Below, in pieces: positions 11,601 to 24,690 of a stretch of 64,000 bases of DNA. Position 1 is the first letter of the stretch. Each line of letters starts with the position of its first letter. The position numbers and the translations under genes are program-made. This DNA comes from Xylaria sp. FL1777 (lineage: Eukaryota > Ascomycota > Sordariomycetes > Xylariales > Xylariaceae): NCBI GenBank assembly GCA_022578965.1, contig MU400542.1:62001-126000 (forward strand), given 5' to 3'. The notes under the pieces were generated by a model. It was not told where the DNA came from, ran no database searches, and saw only the letters and a list, made by a program, of their open reading frames with translations.

Positions 11601-13826
11601 GCTTATAAACTTATTTTAATAAAAAAAATAATAATATTATATATTGCTAGCTTTTTATTAAAGTATTACTTAGTATAATTTAAACAAGCAAAAATAATAG
11701 TTATATTTAAACTTAAAAAATTAAAAAAAACTAAAAAAACAGCTAAAAAGTAGCGCTTTATTATGTTTATTTGCATAATAAAAAAAGTACTAAAAAAAAA
11801 GCTATATTATTATATAACAAAAGTAGCTAAGTAAGAAAATCTTTTATTAAACAATTAAATAAGCAATAAATAAAACAAGTTAATAAATATAGCTATTAAA
11901 CTAGTATTAAAAACAGCAAAAAAAGCAATGAATAAAAAAAGCATAGCATTTTTATTATAGCTGAACATTATAAAAGCTTTTAATATTATTAATAAAAAAA
12001 AATAATATATATTTTGTAATAAAAAAGCTTTTTTTTTTAAATAGTTATATAAGTAAACTTTTTTATATTAAACTATATAATGCGTTTTTGCTTTAATAAA
12101 GCAATATTTTAGCTAATAATACTAAAAGCTAAAGTTTTTAAGGGTTTTTGCTTTTATTTCTTTTTTTTTTTTTATATATTTTAATACTTTATAATAATTT
12201 TACTATATATTAAAAACTAATAATAGTTAGCTTTATTAATAATATTAACTTTATTATAATAAACTTAAATATAAAGCAAAACTATAAAGCTTTAAAAGCA
12301 GCATAAAAAACGTATAAAAGCTAAGCAAAATAACATAAAATAAAGTTTGCACTATAAAAAAGCAAATTAATGCATTTTTTTAGCAGTAAAACAGCGCTTA
12401 TATAAATAATATACTTTTTTAATATAATAATATATTTAAAAAATAGCGCAAAGTTTTTAAAAGTATAGTTTAATAAAAATATAAAATAAAAAAAACATTT
12501 AGCAAAGCTTAAAAAAAAACTAAGCATTTAATTATATATAATAATTAAGCTATAAAACTTTGCATAAAGTAATAACATAATAAAAGCAAAACAAATATAT
12601 ATTATAATAATATAAAGTACTTTAGCTTATAATATAATAATTTAGCATAAAAACTTTAAAAAAAATAAAGCAAAAAGTATTGCTAACTTATTAATAATAA
12701 CTTAAAACAAATGTTTTAAATATAAAGCTAAAACTTTTAAAGCAATTAAAACAAAGAACTTAAAAATTAAAATAAAAATTCTTTTTATTAATTTATATTT
12801 TAGTAGCAAAATAATAGCTTATAAACATTATATAAAAAGTTTAATAGTTAAAAAGTTAATTTAAAAAGCAATAAAAAAAATTAAAACTTTTATTTAAAAT
12901 ATAAAGGCTTAAAAAGCTAAAAATTAAACAAAAAGCAAGCTTATAAGCAATAATAAAAGCATAGCTAAAAAAAATCTAACGTTAGCTTTAAACTTTTAGC
13001 AAAAAAAATAATTAAAAAAAAAAAAACTTAAAATTGCATTAAAAAAAAATAAATAAACAAATAAAGCTAAACTAAAACAAATAATAATTACTTAATAATA
13101 GCTAAGCAAAAGCTTAATAAAAATAAAGCTTTTAAAAAGTATAATAAATTACTAAAGCATAAAGTAGCTATAATAATGCAAATATACACTAAAAAAATAA
13201 AACTAAAAGCGTTTTTATATAAAATAAAAGTTTTAAGCTTTTTTATGCTTTTTTGCAAATATGCAAAAAAAAAAAAACTTTTTAGCATATAGTTTTACGT
13301 TATAACTTATTAAAAAACAAAAAAAAGCAACTATAAAAAAGCTTTGCAGCTAAGCTATTATAAATTAATAAAAACTTATAATTAGCTATAAAAAAGCTTA
13401 AAGCTGCAAATAATATTACAAAATAACTACTTGCTACTAATAAAATAACAATATATAATAAAGGAGTTAAAATAAAAAAAAAAAAAAAAAAAAAAAAAAA
13501 GCAAAATATAAAAAAAAACTAGCAAAAGAAATAAAAGCGCTTTTTTAAAAGTCTTAAAGAATAAAAAAAAAGCTTTTGTGCGCTTTTTAAAAAAGCAAAA
13601 GGTTTAAAAGCTTTAAAAAAAGTTCTTTTGCTTTTTAACTATTATTTTCTATTTAGCAAGCTAATTAATAAAAACTAGTTGTTATAAAGTAAAAAAACTT
13701 TAAAGTAACAGCATAAACATTATTACATAGGGTTTTTATCTAGCTTTTTATATAGTTTTACTTATAAGTATACAAGTAAAAAAACCGCGCTGCAAAGCAG
13801 CACAGCAGGTTATTAATAATAATAAT
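8691..13826 (+). mobile_element. Full-length RIP-killed Tad1-clade LINE, copy A
   Basis: Non-LTR retrotransposon of about 5.1 kb, one of three full-length copies with the same ends. The coding strand is plus. Remnants in order: ORF1/gag-like region (about 8.7-10.2 kb), AP-endonuclease with the trace NIARFKSN...FNYIIV (about 10250-10340), the linker ending in IKRFFF..LANLFNI (11420-11455), then reverse transcriptase with RFIMFICIIKKVL (about 11755-11795), motif A trace LNIIKAFNIIN (11946-11993), motif C trace SFINNINFI (12229-12255) and KFA..KSKLMHF (about 12343-12380), and a C-terminal knuckle trace CKYA...HIVLRY (about 13254-13304). Glu, Gln and Trp codons have become stops throughout. Homology of these traces to the better preserved LINE fragment at 60.3-61.9 kb fixes the identity. 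The 3' end has a GC hairpin and a TAA-rich tail. Likely target duplication: ATTAAAAAAAAA (8679-8690) and ACTAAAAAAAAA (13827-13838). Confidence 0.88.
13781..13826 (+). repeat. LINE 3'-terminal hairpin and TAA tail
   Basis: The last bases of the LINE contain the GC-rich stem-loop CGCTGC-AAA-GCAGC followed by TTATTAATAATAATAAT. The same arrangement ends every other LINE copy in the AT block (27181-27231, 33646-33686, the start of 44086-49230, and the nested 26637-26764 insertion). Such conserved 3' ends are where the element's reverse transcriptase is expected to bind. Confidence 0.75.
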
Positions 13827-15764
13827 ACTAAAAAAAAAACTAAATTACAACGTAAATTAAATTGTTTTTTTTAAGCTAATTTTATTGCTTAGCTTATTAT
13901 ATATTATATTAATAAGCAATAATTTAGTATTGCTTAAAAAATTAATATAACGATTTAATGTTTTAAAAAATAGTTAAAAAAATAAATTAAATAAATTATA
14001 TAAAGTAAAATAAAATAAAAAAATTAAATAATTTGCTTATATAGCAATGCTTTTTTTAATATAATTTGCAATTATTTTTTTTTATTATATAATTTATAAA
14101 CTTTTTTTTAAGCATAATAAAAAAAAAAAAAACAATTATTATATAAAAATTAAGTTTTAATATTTATAAAAGCAAATATATAAAACTTTTATAACAAAAA
14201 GCTTAAAATATATAAAATAAAAATTATTAATATTAAATTATTAAATTTCTTTTTTGTTTTTCTTTTAGTTTTTATTTTTTTAGCTTTATATAAATAAATA
14301 CTTTTGCTTAATTCTTTATAGCAAAATTTTGCTTTAATTAAGCTTGCTTTAAACTTTGCTTAAATGTTTATTGTTTTATTAAAAGTTTATTATTGCTTAA
14401 TAATAGCTTTAAATTATTATTAGTAATTTAAACATATAAAATATAAACTAATAATTTTATAAAATATAATACTAATGGTTTTTGCTGTTTAGTAGTTTTA
14501 AGATTTTTAGTAAATATTAAATAGTTTAAATTAAAAACAAAAACTATTATTTAGTTTTAAACAAAAATAACTAAATAATTAAAAGTAAAAAAACTTATAT
14601 ATAAGCAGTAATGCAGCAAAATAAACTTAAGTAGTTAAAACTAATAAGCAGTTTTTATTTTTGTTTTTTTTATTTTTTTATATTTTTAAAAAAAGGCAAT
14701 GATAATTTATATTAAACCTAAGCTATTAAGCTATTTAAAAAACGTTAAAATAAAATAAAAACTTATATTTTTAATATAATAATAAAAAAAGTGCTAATAA
14801 ACAAGTTATTATAAAACTAATAAATATAAAACTAATAAAAAAAAAGCTATAAAAAATATGCTTAATCTTAAGCAAAATAAAATAGTTTTATATATTATAA
14901 TTTAATTATATAAATTTATATAATTAATAAAAATAAAAAATAACATAATTAATAAAAAAACAAAAAGTAAAAAAAAAAAAATTTATTGCTTTAGCTTTTA
15001 TTAGTTATTACTTTTTAAAATGCTTTATAATATAATAACTAAAAACAATAAAGTAAACTATTATATTTTTAGCGCTTAAAATATTTAAGGCGCTAAAAGT
15101 TATATTATAGCTTTTTAAACTTAAAAAGCTTATATAACTTATTATATTCTTTTTACTTTTTATAGCTTAATTATTATAGCTTTAATTATTAAAAGCTTTA
15201 TTATTTTAGTTAGCTTTTTAATAAATAGCTATTATACTAGTAATTTATATATTAAAATTAAGATTTTTTAGCTTTTAGTACTTTTAGTTATTTTATATAA
15301 ATTGCTTTAACTTTTTAGCAAAAAATAACCTTTTTAATTTTTTTTAAAATAATTTTAATAGTTAATATTATTTATAATTAACTTTTTTTTTAATTTAATA
15401 AAAGCTAATTTATTAATATAGTAGTTTTTTATTATTAAACTTATTTATTAAAAGCATAATATTATAAAAAAAACAAGCAAGCTTTTTTTAAATAGTTGTT
15501 TAATTTTATAACCATTTTTTAAAAATCTAGTTTTTATAGCTAATTTTTTTTTTAGTTATAATTGCTTTAACTTTTATAATATTTTAATTATAATATTTTA
15601 GCTACTTAACTTTAGTTTTAATAAAATCTTTATAAAAAATAACATTTTATTATTTAATTACTTTTTATATTAGTATTATATTTTTTATTAATAAAATTAG
15701 CATTTTTTTATATATTAGCTTATATAAGCTATAGCTATAATAATATATAAAAATATAATTTATT
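13827..15764. other. RIP-degraded AT-rich DNA, no gene
   Basis: About 1.9 kb of AT-rich sequence between LINE copy A and the first TIR element. No gene, RNA gene or delimited repeat recognised. Confidence 0.6.
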
Positions 15765-15766
15765 TA

Positions 15767-17626
15767 ACGTGGTTTATATATAAGCGGCACATTTAAGCAA
15801 GCAGTGCACTTTTTTTAAACTTTTAGGTTTAATTATTAATAATTTTATAACTAAAGCATTTATTATTAAAAATTAATCGAATTCCGATTTATTACTTGTT
15901 TTTATATTTATATTATACGTTTTAGCATTATAGCTAGTTTTGCTACACTGTTTATATTGTTGCTGCTATAGCACACTTAGCTTACTACTATTATAATTCT
16001 TTAACGTTTGCAACTATATTAAATCTTGCGTATTTTTTAAGCAATTAAATTAGTTGTATTTTTTATAGTAAAACTATTTTTGTTTTATAAGCGCTTTTTT
16101 TTACTTTTTTAGCGCTTGCTAAAAGCTTTATTTGCTTTGCAAAGCTTTTAGTTTTTATTGCTTATAAAGGTTAATTAATCTGCTAACATTTAATTTAATT
16201 TCGTAAGCTAATTAACAGCGTTTAAAATTAGCTTAAAAAAGCTTTTTTAGTAACTAAAAATTTAACTTTTAATAAAACTTAACTGCATGTTTGCTTTTTT
16301 AGCAGTTTTTAGCGTATAAAAAACTTAAGGTTTAAGCAAGGTAACAGTATTAAAAATTAGCATTAATAATTATAACTATACCTTTAGCTTTAAAATTATT
16401 GCTTGCAGATTATAAAGCATTAAACTTAACCTTTAAAAACCTTTTTAAATATTTAATTTTATAAAAGTAAAAAAGTAAGCTTTTTTAAACATAATAAAAA
16501 ACTTAAGCTTAATAATATAATTAACATATAACTTAATAAATTTATTAATTTAATAACTATATACTTACTTTAATAAACTATAAAGCTTAACATTAAATAA
16601 TTAAATTAAATGCAATAAATAAAAAAACAAAGCAATAGTTAAAATGTTTTATTTTTTGCAATAGTTTTTAAACTTAGCTAATACGTAATTTTTATGCTAA
16701 TTTAGCACTAATAATTAATATTTGCTTATTTATAATAGCTAAGTATATTTTTTGAAATATTTTGCTTATTTTAATTTTATATTATTGTTTGTTTATTTAT
16801 TAAAACTAGTATTAAATACTTAATTTGTTAAGAAATTAATGTTTTTATACTAAAGCTAAACATAAAAAACGCTTTAAAAAATAATATATAAAAAAATAAA
16901 TAAACTATATAAATTAATAAAATAAATTGCTATTAATTATTTTTTATTATTACGCTGCACTGTTTTATGCTTTTTATGTTAATTAGCGCGTATAATAATT
17001 ATATATATGCAAATTTAGCTTATTATAAACTTAGTTTTATTAAAGTTTTAAACATTATTATTATAAATGCTATATTGCGTTTTTATACGTATATAACGCT
17101 TAAACTACAAGCTAATAATCTTTAGATTTTTGCATAATGCTTTTTAATAATTATAAGCACGCGTAAACTGCAATTTAAGCTTTTTGTAATAATTAACAAT
17201 GTTGTAAGCTTAATGCTTATTAATTAGCAGTACGCTATATAAATTGCATAGTAAATCTGCTATATTTTTAATAATAGCATAAGCAAAAAAATATTTTTAG
17301 TTCTTTAAATCAAAAATATACTTAAAAAGAACATCTTTTTTAATTAAATTAAGTTTATATATATTAGTATAAGTGTTATTTTATGTAGTATAACTGTTTA
17401 TTTTAGTACATATAGTTAATTAAAGCATGTTATAAATTTTATAAGCGTATTAAATGCTAATTTTTTATAATAATTAAATACTTTAAATAGCTAGAATAAT
17501 TTGGGCTTTTTTAGTTTCTTTAAACATTGTTTTAAAAAGAAGTTATTATGCAATAAAACTAAAATAACGCGTTAATGAAAAAAGTGCGCTGCTTGCTTAA
17601 ATGTGCTGCTTGCATATAAACCACGT
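15767..17626. mobile_element. 1,860-bp TIR transposon, pogo/Fot1-like, copy 1
   Basis: The ends are inverted repeats of about 45 bp beginning ACGTGGTTTATAT and including GGCACATTTAAGCAAGCAG, flanked by TA on both sides (15765-15766 and 17627-17628). TA target, ~45-bp TIRs and 1.86-kb length suit the pogo/Fot1 branch of Tc1/mariner, whose fungal members encode one ~540-residue transposase. Internal frames are all broken by TAA/TAG. A Lys/Arg-rich trace reading KQIKLLASAKKVKKSAYK on the minus strand (about 16070-16150) resembles the basic C-terminal region of Fot1-like transposases, so the gene probably ran on the minus strand; that point is weak. A second copy is at 35626-50341. Confidence 0.8.
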
Positions 17627-19385
17627 TATATTATTAAGTTTAAATATTTTAGCTAATTTTTTTTAATTTTATTTAATATTTATATAAAGCTTTTTTTTAT
17701 TAATTTGCGCCTTTTTTTAATAAAGCTTTAAGCTTAAAAATAATAAGTAAAACTATAGTTTATTTTATATTTTAAAATATTTACTGCGTTTTTTACTTTT
17801 TTTTTAAACTTAAAGCTATTATTATACTTAATTTTAATAATAACTTTATATTAAAACTTAATTTTTTTTTAATAAACTTAAATATTACTAAAAAATCTAT
17901 ATGTTTTAAAAGTTTAACTCTTAAATAAATTATTTTTTTACTTTTTGCTTTTATAATAGTTTTAACTTTATTATTTAATAATATAGTTTATATATTTATA
18001 ACCTATAAAACTAAAAAGTTTAAAAATTAATTAAAACAATATTTTTTAGTTCTTTTATTATTTATAGATTTTTAGCAATTAAAGCAACTAGCAATTATAA
18101 TATAAATGTTTTAATAAAGACCTTTTTAGTAGTATTTTTAAGTTATTTATTAAGTTATAAATATTTAGTTTTTATAGGTTATTTTTTTAAAAAAAATAAA
18201 AAACTATAGATTTTTTTTTAGCATTAATAACTTTATTAAATAAAAACTAAATTTTTTAAATAATTATAAACAATAATAAAATCTAAGTTAATAAAAGCTA
18301 AAGTTTTATAAATAGCAGTAAAATCTTTAAACTTTATAAAGTTTTTAAATATATTTTTTTTTGTATAATTAATAAGTTTAATAATTTTACTTTTATATTT
18401 TTTTAAAACTAATAAATTATATTGCATTAATTTATTAAATGCATAAATCTTTTTTTATATTGTTTTTGTTTTTTTTTTAAATATATTTATATATTTTTTA
18501 GCGTATTAATTTAACTTAAACTTATTTAGTTTTAGCTATAAAATTAGCTTAATAATATTTTATTAAGCTTAATAATATAACATTAAATATTTTTAAAATT
18601 AATTTCAGTATATAAAATAAAAAAAGTAGTATTTTAAAAATATTTAATTATAATAACTTTTTTATATATAAGCTTAAATAAATTTTAAAATATGCTAACT
18701 ATTAGTTTATTTTTTATATTAAGTTTATTTATAAATTTTAGTTTATTTAAATATATAATATTTAAATATAAAAATATAACTTTGTTATAAAAAAGTAATA
18801 AACTTAGCTTTAAAAGCTTAAATATGTTATTTTATATTAAGTAGCTTTAAATTAAATATTATAGCAAAAAAAAATATAATTATAAATAACAGCAAACTAA
18901 AATTTACTTAAAAAAACCAAAATTATAATATAATATAAAAGTTAATATACCTTAAATTTTTTTAAAACTTAATTACTAAATCTTTTATTTAATTATTAAT
19001 TAACATTTATAAAAAAAAGTTTTTTATTTTTTATATAAGTTTAAATACTTTTAGTTATAAATTAAAAACTTTTATATATTTATGTTTTAATAAAGCAAAA
19101 TTTATTAAACTTATTATATAATAGTTTTGTTTTTTTATTAAGATTTATATTTAGTTTTAAAATTATATATTAAGTATAATTATATAAAAAGCGCTAAAAA
19201 AGTTTACTATAGCTTAAGTTTAAAAATAAAAAGTTAAATATTAGTTTTTATTAAAATAAAATAAAAGAAAGCAAAACTATAAAAAAGTTAAAGTTTTTAA
19301 ATATTAATATATAAATTTTAGTTTTTAAGTAATATAATAAGCTAAAGCTATTATAAGTTATTAAAATAATGTAGTATTTATAAAA

Positions 19386-19645
19386 AATATAACTTTGTTA
19401 AGTTATAAATACTAATATTATTTTATGCTATTATTTTTAATATATAGTTAAATTGCATAAAGTAAAAAAAATAAAAATCTAGATTATAAAAAGTATAGCT
19501 TTATTAAGTTATAAACACTAAAATTATTTTATGCTATTGTTTTTAAAAAAAAAAAAAAATCTAGTTTATACAAAGGTATAATATTTATAATAAATAGCTT
19601 TATTAAATTATAAACTTTAAAATTATTATATAGTATACTTTTTGT
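19386..19645. repeat. Degenerate direct repeat, 2-3 units
   Basis: A block reading approximately GTTAAGTTATAAATACTA followed by a T-rich ...ATGCTATT... segment recurs at about 19393-19440, 19499-19545 and, more weakly, 19599-19640. Spacing is about 100-106 bp. Probably a local duplication of older transposon sequence. Confidence 0.55.
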
Positions 19646-21723
19646 TTAATATATTATTAAATAATATAAGTTAAAAAAAATAAAAATGTAGTTTAATTAA
19701 GTTAAAAATAAACTTAATAAACTATATTAATAAAAAATATATGCTAATAAGTTTAAAGTTTATATATTTAAAAAAAAACTTAACTTTTAATTATAATAAG
19801 TATTGCTTTAATATTACTAAAAAAAACTACGTAAATATAACTTATTTATTTTAATATTTATATTTATATATTTGCTTTTTATTTTAGTAATAATAAGTAA
19901 TTATATATAAGCTTATAATTTTAGCTATAGTTTATAAACTTATTACACTTTTTATAAATTTTTTTTTTAAATGTTTATTTTTTTAACTTTATTTAATTTA
20001 ATTAACCTTTTATTATTATTAAGCTTATAAATATATATTTTATTTACTATATGTAAATATTACATTTCTTTTTTAATTATAAAGCTAATTATTTTATTAA
20101 AATAAACTATTATTATAATTATTTTATTAATAGCTATATTTTATATTATATTATATTTATAACTTATAATTATAATGTTTAATAAAAACAAATTAAGTTT
20201 TTATAGTATTAAACATAATAAAGCTTTTATAAATAATAAGCTTATTATTTTTTAAGTAAATAACTTTAATAATAAATTTTCTTTTAAAATAAAGTAGTTT
20301 AATAAGCTATTAAAAGTTATATTAGCATTTCTTAAAGCAAAAAAGTAATAATTTTAAATATATAACTTTTTATTATAAAAGTATATTAGTATAAAAGTTT
20401 AATATGTTTAACGCTATATATTATTTCTTGTTTTTATTTAATATTGCTAAATATACTTAATATTAATACTTATGTTTGCTATATAACTATAAATGTTTAA
20501 TAATAATATTATTATAGTAATCTAAGCAAAAAGCAACAATTTTTATAAAAATAGCTTATATAAATACTACGTTTAAAATTAAAAAAAGTCTAAGTTTAAA
20601 TATAAAATAAAATAAAAAAAAAGTATAAAATAATTATAAATTATAAAAAACATATTAAAATAAAAAAATATGTTAGCAAATATTATAATATTAAAAAAAA
20701 GCTAAATTAACTTTAATTTTAAGTATTTATTACTTAATTTATTAATAAATCTTCTAAAGGTAAAACAAACTTTGCTTAATTTTATTAATATATACTTTTA
20801 AACTTTTAATTAACTAGCTTATTTATTTTAATAAAACAAACTATATAGCATTTTTAAAGCATAAAATGTATACTATTTTATATATATTTAATTTTTATAG
20901 TTTAAAACTTTTATTTTTACTAAAATAAAGTAAAATAACTAAATAAGCTAACTAGTTAATTAAAATAAGTTTAAGCTAAGTTATATAATAAAAATAAAAG
21001 TATAAATATTGCATTAAATTTAAAAGCATAAACTTAAACATTATAAACAACATAATAAAAATTAACTATAATTGCTTTATTTATATTATTTAATAGCTTT
21101 TCTTTTAATCGTTTTATTTTTTAATTTATATGTAGCTTAATTGCTTAAATATATAAATTATGATTTATTTTTTAGTAATTAAAGTGTTATAATAAATTTT
21201 ACATAATTATATTGCTTTATTTTACTATAAACATTAAGTGTTTAAAATACAATAATATAGTTTGCTTTTTTTATTATATATTATAGCTTTTATAAACTAT
21301 AAATATACTTAATTAGCAAAAAACTTTTAGCTTTTTTTATATATTTGCTTTAAAACTTATATAAGTTATAACGTATGCTTAAATTTAAGCTTAAAGTTTA
21401 ATAAAATTATAATTATAAATAAAACTTTTAATTATTAAAATAAATAAATTAATTAATTAAAAGTTTAAAAATATATATTATTAATATTAAGCAAAATTTG
21501 CTTTATTTTTAAAAGTTTTATTAATAAATAAAGTAATAAATCCTTAAAGTTAAAACTAATTTAGTTTACTTTTAATATTATAATATTTATTAATGTATTT
21601 TTTATTTTAATAAATTTAACTTATATAAGCTTTAATAAGCTTTATTTAACACTTTTTATTAAACTATATTAAATATTATAAGCAAACAACAAAAACTATT
21701 AACTTTAATAAAAGCTATATATA

Positions 21724-21783
21724 TTAACTATATTTAGCTTTATTAGCTATATTTAGCTTTATTAATTATATTTAGCCTTTTTT
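21724..21783. repeat. Short tandem repeat, ~19-bp unit
   Basis: Three consecutive units of the form CTATATTTAGCTTTATTA with small changes. Confidence 0.7.
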
Positions 21784-21997
21784 AGCTTTTTTATTAACTA
21801 TAAGTTATATATTTAAATCTTAATTTTGTTTCCTTAAACAAGTATTAATAATAAAAGTCATTAGTACACTACACTACTTAAATAAAAAAGAAATTAATGA
21901 AAAAAATGTTATATATTATATTGCTTATTAATAATATAATTAAGCGCGTTTAACTAGTACCTTAAAAGCTTAATAAGCATTATTTTATCTTAAGCTA

Positions 21998-22200
21998 TAA
22001 TTATTAAATATAAGGGATTATATCTTAAGCTAGAATTACTTAATTAATAGGTATTTAAGAGTAAACCTATGTTAAAAAAACAAGGGCCCTTATATAAAAC
22101 CTGCGTAGCTAGCAAGTTATGTTTATATAACAAAAATAATACACATTTAATATAACTAATAAATTTAATATTATATGCTATTATTTATATTTAATAATTA
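21998..22200. repeat. Short element with inverted ends, copy 1
   Basis: About 203 bp bounded by the inverted sequence TAATTATTAAATATAA / TTATATTTAATAATTA. A direct copy lies at 35233-35432 and matches along the whole length with mostly C/T and G/A differences (for example both share ACAAGGGCCC/ACAAAGGCCT and ATAAAACCTG). It is either a MITE or a solo LTR; the inverted ends favour a MITE, but no target duplication stands out. Confidence 0.65.
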
Positions 22201-24678
22201 AGAGTTTTATTGCTATTTTTAATTATTATTAAACAAGCTATTAGGTTAATTAAGTAATTAGCATATAAAAACTAGCTAATTAAAACGCGAAAATTATGTT
22301 AAAACATTTAAATAATTTCTACTTATAAAACAAAAAGCTTAAAAGTAAAGCAGTTAGCTTAAACTTATAAAATTATATTACTTTAAACTTAAATATAAAA
22401 ATATTATAACTAAAACAACTTATAATATATAAACTTAAAAACTATTTAAAAGCAATAATAATACTAGCATTTCTTATAAAGTTTTTATTAATAGTAAACT
22501 ATAAAACTATAAACTTAAGACCTTTATAAAGTATAATAAAAATAATTACTTTTAAACGAACTGCATATAATATTAATTTAAATAATTATAATGTAAAAAT
22601 ATGCAAATATACTAATTAAATTAAAACTATTAACTAATTAAAGAATTAAATCTTTAAAATAGTATTTTAAAACTATAAAAATATAATGCTAAAACTTATA
22701 AATATACTTAATATATAGTATAATAAGGTTTATATTATTAAAGCATACTTAAAAAAAAGCTTTATATATTAAGTAAAGCTAGATTATAAATTATTTATTA
22801 ATAATAGCGTAAAACAATTATTAAAAGATTTAAAAATTTAAGTAACTAAATAAAAAAAAAAGCTAGCTTTAATAACAAAACATAAAGCTATAAATTTTAT
22901 TAAGTTATATAATATAACTACTAATTTAAAAAAAGCCTTAAACAAAAGCTACTAAAAATAAGTAATAATATTTTAATAAATTAATTAATAAAAAATTAAA
23001 AACGGAACTTTTAATTATACTATAATTATAGCAAACTTATAAAACAAAGCAAGTATTAAGCTATTAATTTAAAGCAAGCTACTTAAAAAAAAACCTTATA
23101 AAGGAAGCTTTTATACTTTTGAAAATATAAAAAAAATAAATAATATAATTAAATTAAAAAAACCTTTTAGTTGCTAAAAATTAGCAAAAAAAAGCTAAAG
23201 CAGCTTTTGTAATAAAAAATCATAAAAATATAAAAAAAGCATAAAACTTAAGCGTTCTTAAGCAAATATTAATAATAAAAACATAAATTATAAGCTATAT
23301 ACTTAAAACTATTTACTAAATAAGTATTAATATGCTTTTTTAAAAATAGCAAGCAAAAATTTTATACTTAATAAAACGGTTTAAAGAATAATTTTATAAA
23401 TACTAAAGTTTAATTTAGAACTTTAAAAGAAAATTAAATAAATTTAAAAAAAAAAACAAAGCAAAAAAAAGCTAAACTAAATACTAACTAACTATTAAAA
23501 AAACTAGCTTAAACTATGTTTATAGCTAAAAATAAAATTAAAACAATATATAAACTTAAAAACTTTGCTATTTTAAACTTTAATATTACAATATATATAT
23601 TTAATAAAGTTAACAGATTTTTAAACGTTAAAAAAGCTAACTTAAATAATATAATATACATAAAAAATAAAGTTATTTTAATTAAAAGATTTAAAAAAAT
23701 AAACATATATATTTAAGAACTAAAAGAACTAAAAGTTCTTTAGTTATATAATATAGCATTTTGCTTTATAATAGCTACTAATTTAATATTATTTTAAGTT
23801 TTTAATTAGCTAAAATACTAATAAAATAATAAACTATTTATAAACTTTTTGCAATAAAAAAATAAGTTAATTTTATGCTACTTATAAAACTAACTTAATT
23901 AATTTGTTATAAAATATCTTTTGTTATTATTTAAAAAATATGCTTTTTATATATAATAAAACAAACTTAATTTATATATAAAAAAGCTAATTTTATAAAA
24001 AAATCTATTTAAATAGTATTTTTAAATAAGCTATTTAAAACTTAAAGCAATATAATACTTCATAACTTTATTTTAAAAGATAAAAATTTGCTAAGCTATT
24101 AATAAAAATAACAAAATAAAAACTACTTAATATAATATATATAAAATATTAAAAATTAAACGTTAAAGTAATAAATAATTATAAGAAAAGCTAATAATAA
24201 CTAATATATAACTAGCAATTAATTTTTATAATTATAGAAATTCTTAAAAAAATAAAAACAAAAAATAGTATATAATATTTATTATTAACTGATTTTTTAG
24301 CTTTATTTTTAATTATTACTTATATAGCTAAACATATTTATTAATTAAAACTATATTTATTTACTTAATTAAACATATATAAAATTACTATAAAACTAAA
24401 ATATTAATATTAAAATGTAATAATAAAATAACTATAAATATAAAAAGCACTTTTAAACTTGCTTAATATTTTTAAATAACTAAAAAAATTACTTTTAAAA
24501 TGTTTTGTTTTAATATTTAAGTATTTAATAAAAATACTAAAAAATTAAAAAGTATAATTAAAAAAAAGGCAAAATTTATAAAAAATAAATTTAAATTGCT
24601 AACTTATTTTTAAATAAAAATTGTTAAAGCTGCTATATATTTTTATAATTATACTTTTAAATATATTTATAACTTAAA
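22201..24678. other. RIP-degraded AT-rich DNA, no gene
   Basis: About 2.5 kb between the short element and LINE copy C. A pair of overlapping opposite-strand open frames of about 65 codons near 23.5-23.7 kb is no more than expected in Lys/Ile/Asn-type AT-rich sequence. No repeat ends recognised. Confidence 0.6.
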
Positions 24679-24690
24679 AACTTTATATAA

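Larger units (their letters stand above)
17629..21997. other. RIP-degraded AT-rich DNA with local repeats, no gene
   Basis: About 4.4 kb with no supportable gene. It contains a degenerate direct repeat at 19386-19645 and a short tandem repeat at 21724-21783 (listed separately). Otherwise I see only composition typical of RIP-treated transposon debris. Confidence 0.6.

Noticed and set aside
18236..18427. 63-codon Lys/Ile/Asn-rich frame
   Set aside because: Composition alone explains it; no motif, no repeat-family context, no second copy.
23509..23716. Overlapping opposite-strand open frames of about 65 codons
   Set aside because: Both are low-complexity AT-type translations with no recognisable domain; mutual overlap on both strands is a sign of chance.
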